DNA of 7,623 bases from Planctomycetota bacterium (GCA_021818605.1 JAKAUH010000827.1:30121-37743); one strand, 5' to 3'. Counted from the stretch's first letter, positions 1 to 5,688 are shown. The notes: a model not told the origin generated them from the sequence alone. Program-made: numbers and translations.

Positions 1-219
1 AAATGCTCCGGGATGATAATGAGCGGCCGCCCGGCCGTCCAGGCGGGAAGAGATCGAGGCCGCGCGCCCGCGCGCCTGCACACGCGAATCGCCCCACGGG
101 CAGAAGGCCCTTGATCGACATTGACTGCCAGGATCAAATCCCCAGGAGACGCCGCCATCCCGAACCGCCCACGCGTCATCGCACCCGGTACAACCCACTC
201 CCTTGCCCGCCGAGACCTC

Positions 220-225
220 GAGGAA
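220..225 (+). promoter_or_regulatory. Shine-Dalgarno site of the esterase gene
   Basis: GAGGAA ends 7 bases before the ATG at 233. It decides the start: a TTG ten codons upstream in the same frame (203) has no such site, and the ATG gives a well-formed signal peptide at the N-terminus. Confidence 0.7.
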
Positions 226-232
226 TCTTCCC

Positions 233-1090
233 ATGAAGCGAGCCGCCGCCCTCCTGTTGCTCTTCCTCCCGCTGCCGGATCTCCGTGCCCAGGACGTCCA
301 TCGCGACGTCCGCTACGGCGATCAGGACCGCCAGGTGCTCGACATCTACTCGGCTCCAGGCGCGAAGAATCGGCCCGTGGTCTTCTGGATCCACGGCGGC
401 GGCTGGCAAACCGGGGACAAGTCCGACGTCCAGCACAAGCCGCGGGCCCTCGTCGCGAAGGGGTTTGTCTTCGTCTCGACCAACTACCGCCTCCTGCCGG
501 CCGTCGACATGGGCACAATCGTCCGCGACGTCGCCCGCTCGTTCCGCTGGGTCCACGACCACATCGCCGAGTACGGCGGCGACCCCTCGCGAATCCTCGT
601 CATGGGCCATTCCGCCGGCGCGCAGCTCGCCGCCCTGCTCTGCACCGACGAGCGCTACCTCAAGGAACAGAACCTGCCACTCTCCATCATCAAGGGATGC
701 GTCCCCGTCGACGGCGACACGTTCGACATCCCGGCGATCATCGAGACGGCTGAAACCCGCCGCCGCGTGCACGGCCAGCCGCAGGCGAGGTACGGCCACC
801 GCGAGAAGTTCGGCAACGACCCGGCGAAGCATCGCGACTTCTCCGCCGTCAACCACATCGCCCGCGGCAAGGATATTCCGCCATTCCTTATCCTCTACGT
901 CGCCGAGCATCCCGACACCTCCGCGCAGGCGCAGCGCCTCGCCTCGGCCCTCAAGGAAGCCGGCATCCCCGCCACGGCCTTCGGCGCCCGGGAAACCTAC
1001 CACAGGCGGATCAATGCCGAACTCGGCGTTCCCAACGATCCGGCCACGAAGGCCCTGTTTGAATTCGTCGATGGCGTGGTGAAGCATTGA
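233..1090 (+). CDS. secreted alpha/beta-hydrolase (esterase/lipase family)
   Basis: A 285-residue alpha/beta-hydrolase of the carboxylesterase/lipase (BD-FAE-like) type, expected to hydrolyse ester bonds; the substrate cannot be told. Residues 1-19 form a signal peptide (Lys-Arg, then a leucine-rich core, likely cut after LRA before QD), so the enzyme should be exported. The oxyanion-hole motif HGGGW is near residue 54. The nucleophile elbow GHSAG puts the catalytic serine near 127. A probable acid is Asp near 228 in EHPDT, and the probable histidine is near 257 in ETYHRR. Strand order and length fit a single-domain member of the family. The start is the ATG preceded by GAGGAA. It is transcribed towards the end of the tRNA array, with only 57 bases between its stop and the nearest tRNA, so the two convergent transcripts meet there. 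No clear terminator follows it. Confidence 0.9.
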   Translation: MKRAAALLLLFLPLPDLRAQDVHRDVRYGDQDRQVLDIYSAPGAKNRPVVFWIHGGGWQTGDKSDVQHKPRALVAKGFVFVSTNYRLLPAVDMGTIVRDVARSFRWVHDHIAEYGGDPSRILVMGHSAGAQLAALLCTDERYLKEQNLPLSIIKGCVPVDGDTFDIPAIIETAETRRRVHGQPQARYGHREKFGNDPAKHRDFSAVNHIARGKDIPPFLILYVAEHPDTSAQAQRLASALKEAGIPATAFGARETYHRRINAELGVPNDPATKALFEFVDGVVKH

Positions 1091-1137
1091 GGACCGCTGA
1101 TTCCCTCGTCGTCTGGCGAGTCCCCGTTCGAATCACG

Positions 1138-1153
1138 CTTCCGCAGGCGGAAG
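1138..1153. repeat. 7-bp inverted repeat at the 3' end of the tRNA array
   Basis: CTTCCGC and GCGGAAG form a perfect inverted repeat with two bases between. It overlaps the 3' acceptor strand of the last tRNA, Ser(GGA). In the minus-strand transcript the trailer repeats the start of the tRNA (GGAAG) and could compete for its 3' strand. No T-tract follows, so a terminator role is not shown. Confidence 0.4.
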
Positions 1154-1231
1154 GGGCGGGAGTCGAACCCGCAAGGCTCATCGCTCGCCCGCGTTCCAGG
1201 CGGGTCCCGTCGCCGGTCGGGTAGCCCTTCC
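1148..1231 (-). tRNA. tRNA-Ser(GGA)
   Basis: Class II tRNA of 84 nt. The acceptor GGAAGGG pairs with CCCTTCC, the discriminator is G73, and the anticodon loop CTGGAAC on stem CCCGC/GCGGG gives GGA (Ser UCC/UCU). The T arm is GCGGG-TTCGACT-CCCGC and the variable arm is about 15 nt. Position 8 is C, not the usual U. CCA is not encoded. It is the last gene of the array in the direction of transcription. Confidence 0.93.
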
Positions 1232-1271
1232 GTTGGAGTCGGCTGTCGCAGGGTGAATCGTTCAAAATGAA

Positions 1272-1344
1272 TGGTCCCGGGTGGACTCGAACCACCGCCC
1301 TTCCCCACGTCAAGGGGACGTCCTGGCCGCTGGACGACGAGACC
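1272..1344 (-). tRNA. tRNA-Val(GAC)
   Basis: Class I tRNA of 73 nt. The acceptor GGTCTCG pairs with CGGGACC (one U-G), with A73. The loop TTGACGT on stem TCCCC/GGGGA gives GAC (Val GUC/GUU). The T arm GGTGG-TTCGAGT-CCACC is regular. CCA is not encoded. Confidence 0.93.
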
Positions 1345-1382
1345 ATCGAATCAGGTCGAAATCCCGCACTGAGGAACTGAGG

Positions 1383-1455
1383 AACCCCGGCCGGGATTCG
1401 AACCCGGAACCCCTCGTTAGAAGCGAGGAATGATTGTCCGTTTCACCACCAGGGC
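1383..1455 (-). tRNA. tRNA-Arg(TCT)
   Basis: Class I tRNA of 73 nt. The loop CTTCTAA on stem CCTCG/CGAGG gives TCT (Arg AGA/AGG). The D stem GTGA/TCAT and T arm CCGGG-TTCGAAT-CCCGG are complete. The acceptor GCCCTGG pairs with CCGGGGT, so position 1-72 is a weak G-U pair and the discriminator is U, unusual for bacterial tRNA-Arg. CCA is not encoded. Confidence 0.9.
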
Positions 1456-1475
1456 AAACCGAAAGCGCGTGCCAG

Positions 1476-1566
1476 CGGAAGGCGAGGGAGTCGAACCCTC
1501 ATTCCCCCTGCAGGAGGAAGCCGCCTTAGCAGGGCGGTCCGGCAAACCGGTATCCGGCTACCTTCC
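1476..1566 (-). tRNA. tRNA-Ser(GCT)
   Basis: Class II tRNA of 91 nt. The acceptor GGAAGGT pairs with GCCTTCC, with G73. The loop CTGCTAA on CCGCC/GGCGG gives GCT (Ser AGC/AGU). The D stem CCGG/CCGG is strong, and the long variable arm can pair TCCTCC with GGGGGA. Position 8 is A. Confidence 0.93.
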
Positions 1567-1584
1567 AGACGTCAAACTTTTCAG

Positions 1585-1656
1585 TGGACCGGCCGGGGAA
1601 TTGAACCCCGATCTCCTGGTTGCAAGCCAGGCGTCATCCCGTTAGACCAGCCGCCC
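1585..1656 (-). tRNA. tRNA-Ala(TGC), bulged acceptor stem
   Basis: The loop CTTGCAA on CCTGG/CCAGG gives TGC (Ala GCA). The T arm is CGGGG-TTCAATT-CCCCG. The 5' acceptor strand GGGCGGC faces GCCGGTCC, which is one base too long: pairing works only if one G is bulged. With that bulge the G3-U70 pair, the main alanine identity element, is kept, with A73. CCA is not encoded. Confidence 0.85.
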
Positions 1657-1670
1657 ATTTGTGCCTCGAA

Positions 1671-1710
1671 TCGAGTCGAGTCAAGTCAAGTCAAGTCAAG
1701 TCAAGTCGAG
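1671..1710. repeat. tandem pentanucleotide repeat (TCRAG)8
   Basis: Eight units in direct succession: TCGAG x2, TCAAG x5, TCGAG x1. It fills most of the spacer between tRNA-Ala(TGC) and tRNA-Val(TAC) and ends directly at the 3' end of the Val gene. Seen in the sequence; likely a slippage product. Confidence 0.95.
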
Positions 1711-1782
1711 TCGTCCCGGAGGGAGTCGAACCCCCATTTCCTCTTTGTAAGAGAGGTGTCGTCGCCGTTGGACCACGGGACG
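1711..1782 (-). tRNA. tRNA-Val(TAC)
   Basis: Class I tRNA of 72 nt. The acceptor CGTCCCG pairs perfectly with CGGGACG, with A73. The loop CTTACAA on CCTCT/AGAGG gives TAC (Val GUA/GUG). The T arm is GGGGG-TTCGACT-CCCTC, with one G-U. C1-G72 replaces the usual G1-C72 start. Confidence 0.93.
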
Positions 1783-1811
1783 TCCTGGCCACTGCTCTAT
1801 CTTCAAACCAG

Positions 1812-1885
1812 TGACACGGGTGGGATTCGAACCCACAGGCACCAGAATCTCATTCTGGCCGCTATGCCAGTTCGCGTACCGTGCC
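1812..1885 (-). tRNA. tRNA with Leu anticodon GAG, class I body
   Basis: A 74-nt tRNA. The acceptor GGCACGG pairs with CCGTGTC, with A73. T8 A9, the D stem starting CGC and a GG-containing D loop are present. The loop ATGAGAT on CCAGA/TCTGG gives GAG (Leu CUC/CUU). The T arm is GTGGG-TTCGAAT-CCCAC. The variable region is only TGCCT (5 nt), whereas bacterial tRNA-Leu is class II with a long variable arm. It belongs with the CAA, TAA and CAG genes further right. Confidence 0.88.
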
Positions 1886-1895
1886 AATCGACCGA

Positions 1896-1930
1896 CGAGA
1901 CGAGACGAGACGAGACGAGTCCAGTCGAGT
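1896..1930. repeat. tandem pentanucleotide repeat (CGAGA/CGAGT)
   Basis: Four CGAGA units, then CGAGT, CCAGT and CGAGT. It lies in the spacer between Leu(GAG) and the CAT tRNA-like gene and runs up to the latter's 3' end. The unit differs from, but resembles, that at 1671-1710. Confidence 0.9.
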
Positions 1931-2000
1931 CTCAGGCCCCGGTATCGAGCCGGGCCGGCCAGCCTCATGAGGGCCGGCGGGGCACCTGCCTCGCCTGAGA
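1929..2000 (-). tRNA. tRNA-like gene with Met anticodon CAT, non-standard shape
   Basis: The ends TCTCAGGC and GCCTGAGA pair perfectly over 8 bp instead of 7. The T arm is CCCGG-CTCGATA-CCGGG, with C in place of T54. The anticodon loop CTCATGA gives CAT, on a stem that can extend to 7 bp (GCCGGCC/GGCTGGC). The D region allows only a small hairpin (GGC/GCC or GG/CC). It could be an elongator Met, an Ile2 (lysidine) or a decayed tRNA. Its place in line with seven clear tRNAs, with the usual spacing, supports a tRNA origin. Confidence 0.65.
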
Positions 2001-2186
2001 TTATGAGCATTTCCACCATTGCGTTCGTTGGTACACCCTTCTGACACCGTCCCCCAGCCGCTGGTTCGCGTCGATCCGCGATCTACACGATTCGCCGTCG
2101 AAGCTTGCCTTCGCTCGCCACTTCGTGGATAACAGGCGGCGTGAACATTTCGCGGTAATGCGTCAATGGCGGCCCGACCAACCGAC

Positions 2187-2191
2187 GGAGG
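2187..2191 (+). promoter_or_regulatory. Shine-Dalgarno site of the WD40-like gene
   Basis: GGAGG ends 7 bases before the ATG at 2199. It supports that ATG as the start, rather than the in-frame GTG 2125 or ATG 2158 of the downstream frame, which have no comparable site. Confidence 0.75.
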
Positions 2192-2198
2192 CAACCCG

Positions 2199-4155
2199 AT
2201 GGGCGGCTTTTACGGCTCCGTGCAGATCCGGACCGAGGATCAAGACGCGGTCCGTGCGGCCCTGGAGCAACTCGCCAGGAACAACCGGCGGTTCTTGCTC
2301 GGTCCGCCGCTGGATGGCTGGATTGGAGTTTATCCCGACGGTGCCGGGCAGGAGATCGGATTTCGGCGTGGCGAGCGAACTGGCGAGAGGGCTGAAGGGC
2401 GAGCTGATCGCGATGCTCGTCCACGACGACGATGTCTTCGCCTATAACTACTATCGCGACGGCCGTCGCCTCGACCAGTACAACTCGATACCCGACTACT
2501 TCGGCGAGCCAATCTCGGAGCAGGAACGGCTCGAGCTGAGCGGTCGGCCCGAGACCTTCGCCCACCTGGCGAGCGACCCCGGGAAGTTCGCCGCGGTCCG
2601 CGAGCGACTCGCCGCGCAGGCCGACCAGCCCGACGTGTTCGTCTCGGGCCTGATGGAGGAGTTCGCTGACGCCCTGGGCATCCGCAACGCCCTCACGAGC
2701 TACGAGTATCTTCAGGAACATGAGGAGACAGACGACGTCGAGGGCTGGGACCAGTTCATCCATGTGCCGGACCTGACCGACGATAAGGCCCGAAACCGCC
2801 TGGCCGAGGCGGCGATCGAGGAAAAGACGCATCACCTGATGGAACAGGGGTGGCTCCTCGCCGAGCGGGGCGGCCTGGCAGGTGCAGCCAGCCCACACCC
2901 CTGGCTCTGCCCGTCGCCGGACGGCAAGGGTTTCCTCGTCGCCTGGAGCAGTCACGCCGACTCACAGGAGCAGCCCAGGCCGCTGGAGCGTCATGGACCT
3001 CCCTGGCCGGCCGGTCCAGCGACCACGCCGTGGGTGATCGGTCCCCACGTCTACGGCCTGGAGCTGAGCCCCTCCGGCCGATATCTCGCCGTGGCCCATG
3101 CCGCCGGCGCCTGGAAGGCCGCGCTCTGGGACCTCCGCGAGAACCGGCTCGTGGCCGACGTGCCCCAGGTTCGAGCGGTCCACTGCGTCGGCTTCCTGCC
3201 CGATGAGTCGGCGATGGTCTCCGTTAGCTCGCACGGCGAGGATGGACACGTCACCCTCACGCCGATCGCCGCGGAGACCGCGCGGACCATCGAGCTGCCC
3301 CACGCCAAACTGGCGGCGGTCCATCCATCGGGTTCATCACTCGTCATCGTCGACGAGCTCTGTCGCCTCTTCGTCGCGGACATCGGCTCCGGACAAATCC
3401 TGCGCACGCGCTACGTGGGCGGCCGGTATGCGCCGAGCGCAATCGAAGTGCAAATGCAGGGTCAAATCCAGGCGCAGATGGCCAGCATCGATCTCGGCGC
3501 GATGGAGCAGCAGATTCGACAGCAACACGCGGCGATCCTGAAATCCCTCGAGCCCACCGGCCCGCCGCGCGGCGAGGCTGCGACGGTGCAGCTCAGCGGC
3601 TTGATCGAGCGGCAGGTGGAGGAACAGATCCGTCGGCTGCGCGAGCTGGTCACCCGGAGCGCCGCGAATCCGAATCCGACCGGGCCGCAGCGGGGCCGCG
3701 AGGGCGTCTTCCGCATCCGGTTCGATCCCTCCGGCGAATGGCTCGCGCTGGGAACCATGGCCGGCGTCCGCGTCTACCCCTGGCGCGAGGTCTGCGAAAA
3801 TGACGGCGATCTCGCCCGTCCGGCGCTCGCCTTCGACATTGCCGAGACCGCCGTCGAGTCCAGGCACGGCTCGCCCCTTCTGGGCGGCTACATCTACGAC
3901 CTCGAATGCGATCCCGACCGCGCCCGATTCCTCTTTGCCGGTCTCGACGGTCGGGTCCGGTTCCTCGACCTCACCTCGGGACAATCCGGAACCCTCCTGG
4001 ACCTGCCGGGCCGCCCGCCAATTCACCGGCTGGCCTTTTCGCGCGATCGCTCCACCCTGGCCCTGATCGCCGCGCCCGGCATGTTCGACAACGGCCGCGA
4101 CCAACGCGGCAACATCATCCAGTTCTGGGATTACGAGAAGATCGGCAGTGTCTGA
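2199..4155 (+). CDS. WD40-like beta-propeller protein, apparently disrupted by a +1 frameshift
   Basis: The N-terminus is read from the ATG at 2199 (after GGAGG) and begins MGGFYGSVQIR. It stays protein-like through WIGVYPDGAGQE to about 2354. The same protein then continues one frame over from 2356 (DFGVASELARG..., HDDDVFAYNYYRDG...) to the TGA at 4153-4155. Removing one base near 2355 would restore about 651 residues. The downstream frame is open further left, but there it encodes Arg/Ser/Pro-rich text typical of an unused frame. The first ~210 residues form an uncharacterised N-terminal domain. After that come WD40-like blades: VYGLELSPSGRYLAVA with WDLRENR (3052-3156), FRIRFDPSGEWLALG (3709-3753), IYDLECDPDRARFLFAGLDG (3892-3951) and FWDYEKIG at the end. 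A Gln-rich, probably helical insert lies at 3448-3550. The role is unknown, perhaps protein binding. It is antisense to the tRNAs on both sides. The frameshift may be a real mutation, a sequencing error or, less likely, programmed. Confidence 0.8.
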
Positions 4156-4231
4156 CACAGGCACCCACGGATGACGCCAGGTAACCGGGAGGGCGAGAAA
4201 ACGTCCCTCGTCCAAGGATGTTCCAGTCCAG

Positions 4232-4303
4232 TAGCCCCGAGGGGAGTCGAACCCCCTTCTCCACCTTGAGAGGGTGGTGTCCTTGCCGGTAGACGACGGG
4301 GCC
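4232..4303 (-). tRNA. tRNA-Glu(CTC)
   Basis: Class I tRNA of 72 nt. The acceptor GGCCCCG pairs with CGGGGCT (G1-U72), with A73. The loop CTCTCAA on CCACC/GGTGG gives CTC (Glu GAG). The T-arm loop is TTCGACT. No TTC partner for GAA is in the array. It is the first tRNA to the right of the WD40-like gene. Confidence 0.93.
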
Positions 4304-4327
4304 GTCGTGCTTCGGTTTTCCCTGCCA

Positions 4328-4413
4328 TGAGTGGTGAAGGAGTCGAACCTCGCGCCATCCGCCTCACCGTTTTCTGGCAACGGCTTTACAGGCCGCCGTG
4401 AGGAACACCACCC
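4328..4413 (-). tRNA. tRNA-Tyr(GTA)-like, class II size, D arm apparently lost
   Basis: The 5' end GGTGGTGTTCC matches the start typical of bacterial tRNA-Tyr, and the loop CTGTAAA on GCGGC/GCCGT gives GTA with the right flanking bases. The T loop is TTCGACT. In this fold only about 9 nt remain for the D region, and the variable region grows to about 28 nt. The ends pair over 8 bp (GGGTGGTG/CACCACTC) with a 4-bp T stem. A rival fold uses CCGTT-GCCAGAA-AACGG as anticodon arm (CAG, but with C33). Tyr is preferred because of the acceptor and loop; it may be non-functional. Confidence 0.65.
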
Positions 4414-4424
4414 GAAATCGACCA

Positions 4425-4499
4425 TGGCACGAGTGGGAGTCGAACCCACAGCTCACCAGGGTTTGAGCCTGGCCGCTTTGCCGGTTTGCGTACCGTGCC
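4425..4499 (-). tRNA. tRNA with Leu anticodon CAA, class I body
   Basis: A 75-nt tRNA. The acceptor GGCACGG pairs with TCGTGCC, with A73. T8 A9 and the D stem CGC/GCG are present. The loop CTCAAAC on CCAGG/CCTGG gives CAA (Leu UUG). The variable region is TGAGCT (6 nt), so there is no long variable arm. It shares its acceptor and D arm with Leu(GAG) at 1812-1885. Confidence 0.9.
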
Positions 4500-4543
4500 G
4501 ATCCTCGCTTGATCTGATCCCATCGAATCCAAAACCAATCCAG

Positions 4544-4618
4544 CGCCCCCGATGGGACTTGAACCCACGATCTCCACCTTGACAGGGTGGCGAGCACTCC
4601 GGGCTGCTCCGCGAGGGC
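4544..4618 (-). tRNA. tRNA-Asp(GTC)
   Basis: Class I tRNA of 75 nt. The acceptor GCCCTCG pairs with CGGGGGC, with G73 (the usual Asp discriminator). The D stem is GAGC/GCTC. The loop CTGTCAA on CCACC/GGTGG gives GTC. The T arm is GTGGG-TTCAAGT-CCCAT. Position 8 is C. Confidence 0.93.
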
Positions 4619-4622
4619 GTTC

Positions 4623-4653
4623 GGCCGGGCAGGATCGGAACTCCCGCCCAGCC
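4623..4653 (-). other. 12-bp hairpin with 7-nt loop in a tRNA spacer
   Basis: On the minus strand GGCTGGGCGGGA and TCCTGCCCGGCC pair over all 12 positions, with two G-U pairs, around the loop GTTCCGA. On the plus strand the two G-U pairs become C-A mismatches, so the fold suits RNA made in the direction of the tRNAs. Its length equals a stacked acceptor plus T stem (7 + 5 bp). It lies between Leu(CAG) and Asp. It may be a processing element or a tRNA remnant. Confidence 0.5.
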
Positions 4654-4670
4654 CAGATCAACATTCGCGA

Positions 4671-4744
4671 TGGCTCAGGAGGGATTCGAACCCTCAGCAT
4701 CTCTCGGTCTGAACGAGAGTGGTCTGCCAGTTGCCTACCGAGCC
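4671..4744 (-). tRNA. tRNA with Leu anticodon CAG, class I body
   Basis: A 74-nt tRNA. The acceptor GGCTCGG pairs with CTGAGCC, with A73. T8 A9 is followed by a D loop with AACTGGCAG. The loop TTCAGAC gives CAG (Leu CUG) on a stem that can reach 6 bp (CTCTCG/CGAGAG). The T arm is GAGGG-TTCGAAT-CCCTC and the variable region is only 5-6 nt. The D stem is weak (about 2 bp). Confidence 0.88.
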
Positions 4745-4798
4745 TCATGAAACCAGACACGCTCCTTGATTCGTTGGTTCGCGGTTGATTCGGCGGAC

Positions 4799-4872
4799 TA
4801 CCCGGGGTGGGATTCGAACCCACATTCACCCGATTTTAAGTCGGGCCGCTCGGCCGGTTGGCGTACCCGGGT
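4799..4872 (-). tRNA. tRNA with Leu anticodon TAA, class I body
   Basis: A 74-nt tRNA. The acceptor ACCCGGG pairs perfectly with CCCGGGT, with A73. The D stem is CGC/GCG. The loop CTTAAAA on CCCGA/TCGGG gives TAA (Leu UUA). The T arm is GTGGG-TTCGAAT-CCCAC and the variable region is TGAAT (5 nt). The loop bases match those of normal Leu(UAA), but the long variable arm is absent. Confidence 0.9.
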
Positions 4873-4880
4873 GCGGCCAG

Positions 4881-4966
4881 CGGAAGCCGTGGGACTCGAA
4901 CCCACAAGCGGCCCGAGGCCGCCACCCGTTTTCAAAACGGGCCCCTGATCCGGCCGGTTGGCTTCC
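4881..4966 (-). tRNA. tRNA-Ser(TGA)
   Basis: Class II tRNA of 86 nt. The acceptor GGAAGCC pairs with GGCTTCC, with G73. The loop TTTGAAA on CCCGT/ACGGG gives TGA (Ser UCA). A strong variable-arm hairpin GCGGCC-TCG-GGCCGC is present, and the T arm is GTGGG-TTCGAGT-CCCAC. Position 8 is A. Confidence 0.94.
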
Positions 4967-5010
4967 GTTTCAGGTCATGGTCATCATATCACGCGTTAAC
5001 AAAACCGCAG

Positions 5011-5085
5011 TTCCGGGGGCTGGAATCGAACCAGCGGCCTCCACGTTCAGAGCGTGGCGTCACTACCAGCAGCAACTGCCCCGGA
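5011..5085 (-). tRNA. tRNA-Gln(CTG)
   Basis: Class I tRNA of 75 nt. The acceptor TCCGGGG pairs with CCCCGGA, with A73. The loop CTCTGAA on CCACG/CGTGG gives CTG (Gln CAG). The T arm is GCTGG-TTCGATT-CCAGC. Position 8 is C. U1-A72 fits a glutamine tRNA. Confidence 0.93.
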
Positions 5086-5114
5086 ATCTCCTCGATCGCA
5101 ATCCAATCCCTTCA

Positions 5115-5186
5115 TTCGGGAAGGAGGACTCGAACCTCCACCGCCTGATTCAAAGTCAGGGAGCCTGCCAATTAGCCGATTCCCGA
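5115..5186 (-). tRNA. tRNA-Gln(TTG)
   Basis: Class I tRNA of 72 nt. The acceptor TCGGGAA pairs with TTCCCGA, with A73. The loop CTTTGAA on CCTGA/TCAGG gives TTG (Gln CAA). The T arm is GGAGG-TTCGAGT-CCTCC. It stands next to Gln(CTG), 29 bases away. Confidence 0.94.
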
Positions 5187-5238
5187 GTCTCGCTTTACTC
5201 CTGACATCACATGAGCTCACCTCACCTCGTCCATCGAC

Positions 5239-5309
5239 TGCGGGATCGGGGATTCGAACCCCGGTTGCCTGGTTGGAAGCCAGGAGTCGTGCCGCTAGAC
5301 CAACCCCGC
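5239..5309 (-). tRNA. tRNA-Gly(TCC)
   Basis: Class I tRNA of 71 nt. The acceptor GCGGGGT pairs with ATCCCGC. The loop CTTCCAA on CCTGG/CCAGG gives TCC (Gly GGA/GGG). The T arm is CGGGG-TTCGAAT-CCCCG. The discriminator is A, whereas bacterial Gly tRNAs usually have U73, as Gly(GCC) at 5702 does. Confidence 0.93.
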
Positions 5310-5351
5310 TCATCGGATTCGCATCTCATTCCATCGAATGACCTGTATCAG

Positions 5352-5435
5352 CGGAAGGAGAGGGAGTCGAACCCTCAAGGCTCGTCGCTCGCCCGATCTC
5401 GAATCGGGTGCCGTCGCCCATCGGCTTGCCCTTCC
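5352..5435 (-). tRNA. tRNA-Ser(CGA)
   Basis: Class II tRNA of 84 nt. The acceptor GGAAGGG pairs with TCCTTCC, with G73. The D stem is GCC/GGC. The loop TTCGAGA on CCCGA/TCGGG gives CGA (Ser UCG). The acceptor and variable arm are close to those of Ser(GGA) at 1148, suggesting a common origin. Position 8 is C. Confidence 0.94.
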
Positions 5436-5509
5436 GGATTGCACTCCACTCTCGGAATTTCGCTCTCCTCGCCGCGACGCCAGGCCAGTCCGGGCGGAGC
5501 CACCGCAAG

Positions 5510-5581
5510 CACCGGCGGGAGGAGTCGAACCTCCAATCGTCGCCTTAACAGGGCGCTGCCTTACCGTTAGGCCACACCGGT
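5510..5581 (-). tRNA. tRNA-Asn(GTT)
   Basis: Class I tRNA of 72 nt. The acceptor ACCGGTG pairs with CGCCGGT, with G73 as expected for Asn. The loop CTGTTAA gives GTT. The anticodon stem has four good pairs, with a G-A mismatch at 27-43. The T arm is GGAGG-TTCGACT-CCTCC. Confidence 0.92.
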
Positions 5582-5613
5582 CTCAAACCCATCGATTCTC
5601 GTTCAAACCAGGG

Positions 5614-5688
5614 TCGGGATGGCCGGATTCGAACCGGCGATCTCCTGCTCCCGAAGCAGGCGGATTACCCAGGCTTTCCCACATCCCG
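5614..5688 (-). tRNA. tRNA-Pro(CGG)
   Basis: Class I tRNA of 75 nt. The acceptor CGGGATG pairs with CATCCCG, with A73; C1-G72 with A73 is the proline signature. The loop TTCGGGA on CCTGC/GCAGG gives CGG (Pro CCG). The D stem is GGA/TCC and the T arm is GCCGG-TTCGAAT-CCGGC. Body nearly the same as Pro(GGG) at 6426. Confidence 0.95.

Noticed and set aside
176..1087. Long open frame on the minus strand opposite the esterase
   Set aside because: It mirrors the esterase codons; the plus-strand protein has catalytic motifs and a ribosome binding site, while this one has none.
1091..1147. GTTCGAATC, a perfect T-loop core, just after the esterase gene
   Set aside because: No paired T stem or acceptor can be formed around it on either strand, so it is not a tRNA; at most it is a remnant.
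1671..1930. Repeats as a CRISPR array
   Set aside because: Units are 5 bases long and contiguous, without spacers.
4189..4209. Small hairpin GAGGG/CCCTC downstream of the WD40-like gene
   Set aside because: It has only five clean pairs plus a bulge and no T-tract on either strand.
3337..4449. Long open frame on the minus strand across the WD40-like gene and two tRNAs
   Set aside because: It runs through tRNA genes and opposite a gene with clear protein features; typical of GC-rich DNA.
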